NCBI GenBank assembly: GCA_018658955.1
Contig: JABIPM010000010.1
Coordinates: 1-18,205 of the forward strand
Direction of reading: 5' to 3'
Length of the DNA: 18,205 nucleotides
From: Candidatus Woesearchaeota archaeon
GTDB lineage: Archaea > Nanobdellota > Nanobdellia > SCGC-AAA011-G17 > UBA489
The notes beneath the pieces are model-generated. The model searched no databases. It worked only from the letters and a program-made list of their open reading frames with translations, and had not been told where the DNA came from. The position numbers were made by a program, and so were the translations under genes. Shown in pieces: positions 13,818 through 18,205 of this stretch (its first letter is position 1; each line of letters opens with the position of its first letter).

Positions 13818-15286
13818 ATTCCCGTTGATCCTGCGGGAGGTCGCTGCTATCGGGATTCGAATTAGACATGCAAGTCAAAATCTCTTAGGAGGTTGGCGAA
13901 AGGCTCAGTAACACGTCGATAATCTGCCCTATGGTCTGGAATAACCTCGGGAAACTGAGGGTAATACCGGATAGAAGATTGATACTGGAAGGTTCTTTCT
14001 TTGAAAGATTACGCCATAGGATGAGTCGGCGGCTGATTAGGCTGTTGGTGAGGTAACGGCTCACCAAACCGATGATCAGTAGGGGGTATGAGAGTACTGT
14101 CCTCGAGAAGGGCACTGAGACAAGGGCCCTAGCCCTAAGGGGTGCAGCAGTCACGAAAACTTTACAATGCGCGAAAGCGCGATAGGGGAATCCCGAGTGC
14201 TTACTTTATAGTAGGCTTTTGTCAAGTGTAAGGAGCTTGACGAATAAGTGGTGGGTAATACTGGTGCCAGCCGCCGCGGTAACACCAGAGCCACAAGTGG
14301 GGACCATTTTTATTGGGTCTAAAGCGTCCGTAGTCGGTTCATTAGGTCTTTTGTGAAATTGTTGAGCTTAACTCAGCAGCGTGCAAAAGAAACCAGTGAA
14401 CTTGGGACCGGGAGACGATAAGAGTATGCCGAGGGGAGCGGTAAAATGTTTTAATCCTCGGTGGACTACCGATAGCGAAGGCACTTATCGAGAACGGGTC
14501 CGACGATCAGGGACGAAGGCCAGGGGAGCAAAACGGATTAGATACCCGTGTAGTCCTGGCAGTAAACGCTGTCCATTATATGTTGCGCATCCTACAAGGG
14601 TGTGCAGTGTCGTAGCGAAGGCGTTAAATGGACCACCTGGGTAGTACGGTCGCAAGACTGAAACTTTAAGGAATTGGCGGGGGAGCACTACAATCGGTGA
14701 CGCGTGCGGTTTAATTTAACTACACACAGAAAATCTCACCAGGGGCGACGGCAGGATGAAGGTCAGATTAAAGGTCTTACCTAACGAGCCGAGAGATGTT
14801 GCATGGCCGCCGTCAGCTCGTGCCGCAAGGTGTCCGGTTAAGTCCGGCAACGAGCAAGACCTGTACCTTTATTTGCTAACAAGTCCTCCGGGATGATTGA
14901 GTACAATAACGGGACTGCCTTGGTAACAAGGAGGAAGGTGCAGGCAACGGTAGGTCTGTATGACTCGAATCTCCTGGGCTACACGCGCGCGGCAATGGCT
15001 AGTACAATGGGATGCAACACCGAGAGGTGAAGCTAATCCTCGAAAGCTAGTCTTAGTTCAGATTGAGGGTTGTAACTCACCCTCATGACGCTGGAATCGA
15101 TAGTAATCGCTTGTCATTAGCGAGCGGTGAATACGTCCCTGTTCCTTGCACACACTGCCCGTCAAATCAACCGAGCAGGGCCTGAGTGAGGGTTGCATTA
15201 CGGTGCGATTCGAACTTAGGTTCAGTGAGGTGGGTTAAGTCGTCACAAGGTATCCGTAGGGGAACCTGCGGATGGATCACCTCCTA
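13818..15286 (+). rRNA. 16S ribosomal RNA
   Basis: Complete small-subunit rRNA of about 1469 bases, the usual archaeal length, so no intron. Universal landmarks are intact: the 530 loop (14263-14281), GGATTAGATACCC (14535-14547), GGAATTGGCGGGGGAGCAC (14671-14689), the A1492/A1493 pair (15237-15238), the GGGGAACC dimethylation hairpin near 15258, and the anti-Shine-Dalgarno CACCTCC (15279-15285). The start is set by ATTCCCGTTGATCC. There helix 1 shows UCCCG/CGGGA where archaeal consensus has UCCGG/CCGGA, a fully compensated change I associate with Nanoarchaeota-like sequences. Unusual bases at near-universal P-site positions are U at 1400 (15156), C at 1499 (15244) and an altered helix-31 loop (14717-14726); E. 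coli numbering by eye. The ends are uncertain by a few bases. Confidence 0.97.
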
Positions 15287-15295
15287 TTTATTATT

Positions 15296-15314
15296 TAGCG
15301 TTTTTTTAACGCTA
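15296..15314 (+). other. Hairpin with all-U loop, alternative to the processing stem
   Basis: TAGCGTT pairs with AACGCTA (7 bp) around TTTTT. Its 3' arm shares 15310-15314 with the processing stem, so only one of the two structures can form. The T run 15301-15307 is also long enough to act as an archaeal terminator. Confidence 0.5.
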
Positions 15315-15341
15315 CCAGCCATAAGAATTCATGCCAACATT
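15303..15341 (+). other. 3' strand of the 16S bulge-helix-bulge processing stem
   Basis: Pairs with 13733-13770 as described there. The three-base bulge on this strand is TAA (15322-15324), between GCCA and GAATTC. Cleavage in the two bulges would release pre-16S and separate it from the tRNA-Ala part; in other archaea the ends are then ligated into a circle. Confidence 0.9.
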
Positions 15342-15349
15342 TTCATATT

Positions 15350-15423
15350 GGGCTCGTAGCTCAGCCTGGTAGAGCACCTGCTTTGCAAGCAGGGGGCCTC
15401 GGGTTCGAATCCCGACGAGTCCA
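15350..15423 (+). tRNA. tRNA-Ala, anticodon UGC
   Basis: A 74-base cloverleaf: acceptor GGGCTCG/CGAGTCC, D arm GCTC...GAGC (15359-15375), anticodon stem CCTGC/GCAGG with loop TTTGCAA (anticodon TGC at 15384-15386), five-base variable loop, T arm TCGGG-TTCGAAT-CCCGA, discriminator A73. The G3-U70 wobble that marks alanine tRNAs is present. The CCA end is not encoded (ACTT follows), so CCA is added by the nucleotidyltransferase. There is no intron. An Ala tRNA in the 16S-23S spacer is the common euryarchaeal arrangement. Confidence 0.98.
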
Positions 15424-15671
15424 CTTTTGCACAAGCGCAAAGGTTATAAAAAAATCAAGTATCACAAATCACACTCAACCATGTTGGGAAAAATAAAAAA
15501 GTGCAACTCTCAAATTCGCAAGAATTTTTGGGTGAAGTGTAAACTATTGATTTAAAGAAAATCAATTTGGCTAGTCCATATTGCATTGATCTTTATTCAT
15601 ATTTGCAGTGCATAGGAAGGTTTAAGTCTTCACACTAGTATTTTTTTTACTAGTATGTATATAGATAATCC
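15424..15671 (+). other. tRNA-Ala to 23S spacer with a series of hairpins
   Basis: No gene is visible here. Hairpins from left to right: CTTTTGC/GCAAAGG (15424-15443, one G-T pair) right after the tRNA; AAATTC-GCAA-GAATTT (15512-15527) with a GNRA tetraloop; ATTGATTT/AAATCAAT (15546-15566); ACTAGTA/TACTAGT around seven T (15634-15654), part of an eight-T run at 15641-15648. A TATA-like TTATAAAAAAA at 15444-15454 could be an internal promoter. The 5' strand of a 23S processing stem should lie here, but its partner is beyond the window. Confidence 0.6.

Positions 15672-18205
<2,534 letters not shown>

Noticed and set aside
15444..15454. TATA-like TTATAAAAAAA in the spacer as a separate 23S promoter
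   Set aside because: Possible, but the region is generally AT-rich and nothing else supports it; it is mentioned only within the spacer entry.

Overview
The window is archaeal and AT-rich. Its 16S and 23S sequences, TATA boxes about 25 bp upstream of start codons, leaderless genes, a bulge-helix-bulge 16S processing stem and an archaeal-type ThiI and COG1361 protein all say so. The 16S opens with a helix-1 sequence of the kind I recall from Nanoarchaeota-like DPANN lineages and departs from archaeal consensus at many primer sites. Together with short intergenic spaces this suggests a DPANN archaeon (Woesearchaeota, Pacearchaeota or Nanoarchaeota side). That placement is inference.

Left part (1-4570): the 3' part of a TIM-barrel sugar-isomerase-like protein, a convergent five-helix membrane protein, and then a divergently started cluster in which every product carries paired cysteines on or in the membrane. 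The cluster holds a membrane-anchored winged-helix regulator with two cysteines in its outside loop, a DsbA-like thioredoxin-fold protein (CSFC), and a small membrane protein with CAPC and CKSC motifs. I read this as a candidate envelope disulfide system with its own sensor. This is the most interesting protein-level proposal in the window, and it is inference.

Middle (4600-9470): an M17 leucyl aminopeptidase, a nucleotidyltransferase fused to a helical HEPN-like domain, two small unrecognised minus-strand proteins, the tRNA 4-thiouridine synthase ThiI, and a small leaderless minus-strand gene. Convergent neighbours share their stop codons: twice the same TTAA serves as stop on both strands.

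Right-middle (9500-13533): a four-gene operon with overlapping reading frames encodes a MacB/LolCDE-type ABC system: ATPase, secreted COG1361-like anchored protein, and two paralogous FtsX/MacB-type permeases. No MacA-type adaptor is present.

Right (13534-18205): an rRNA operon with leader, 16S, spacer tRNA-Ala(UGC) and 23S, cut by the window edge just after the peptidyl-transferase region. The 16S flanks form a perfect 15-bp helix followed by a canonical bulge-helix-bulge. The 16S decoding/P-site region and the 23S peptidyl-transferase ring carry substitutions at near-universal positions, while neighbouring helices are rewritten with compensating changes. This argues for a genuine, divergent ribosome rather than sequencing error.
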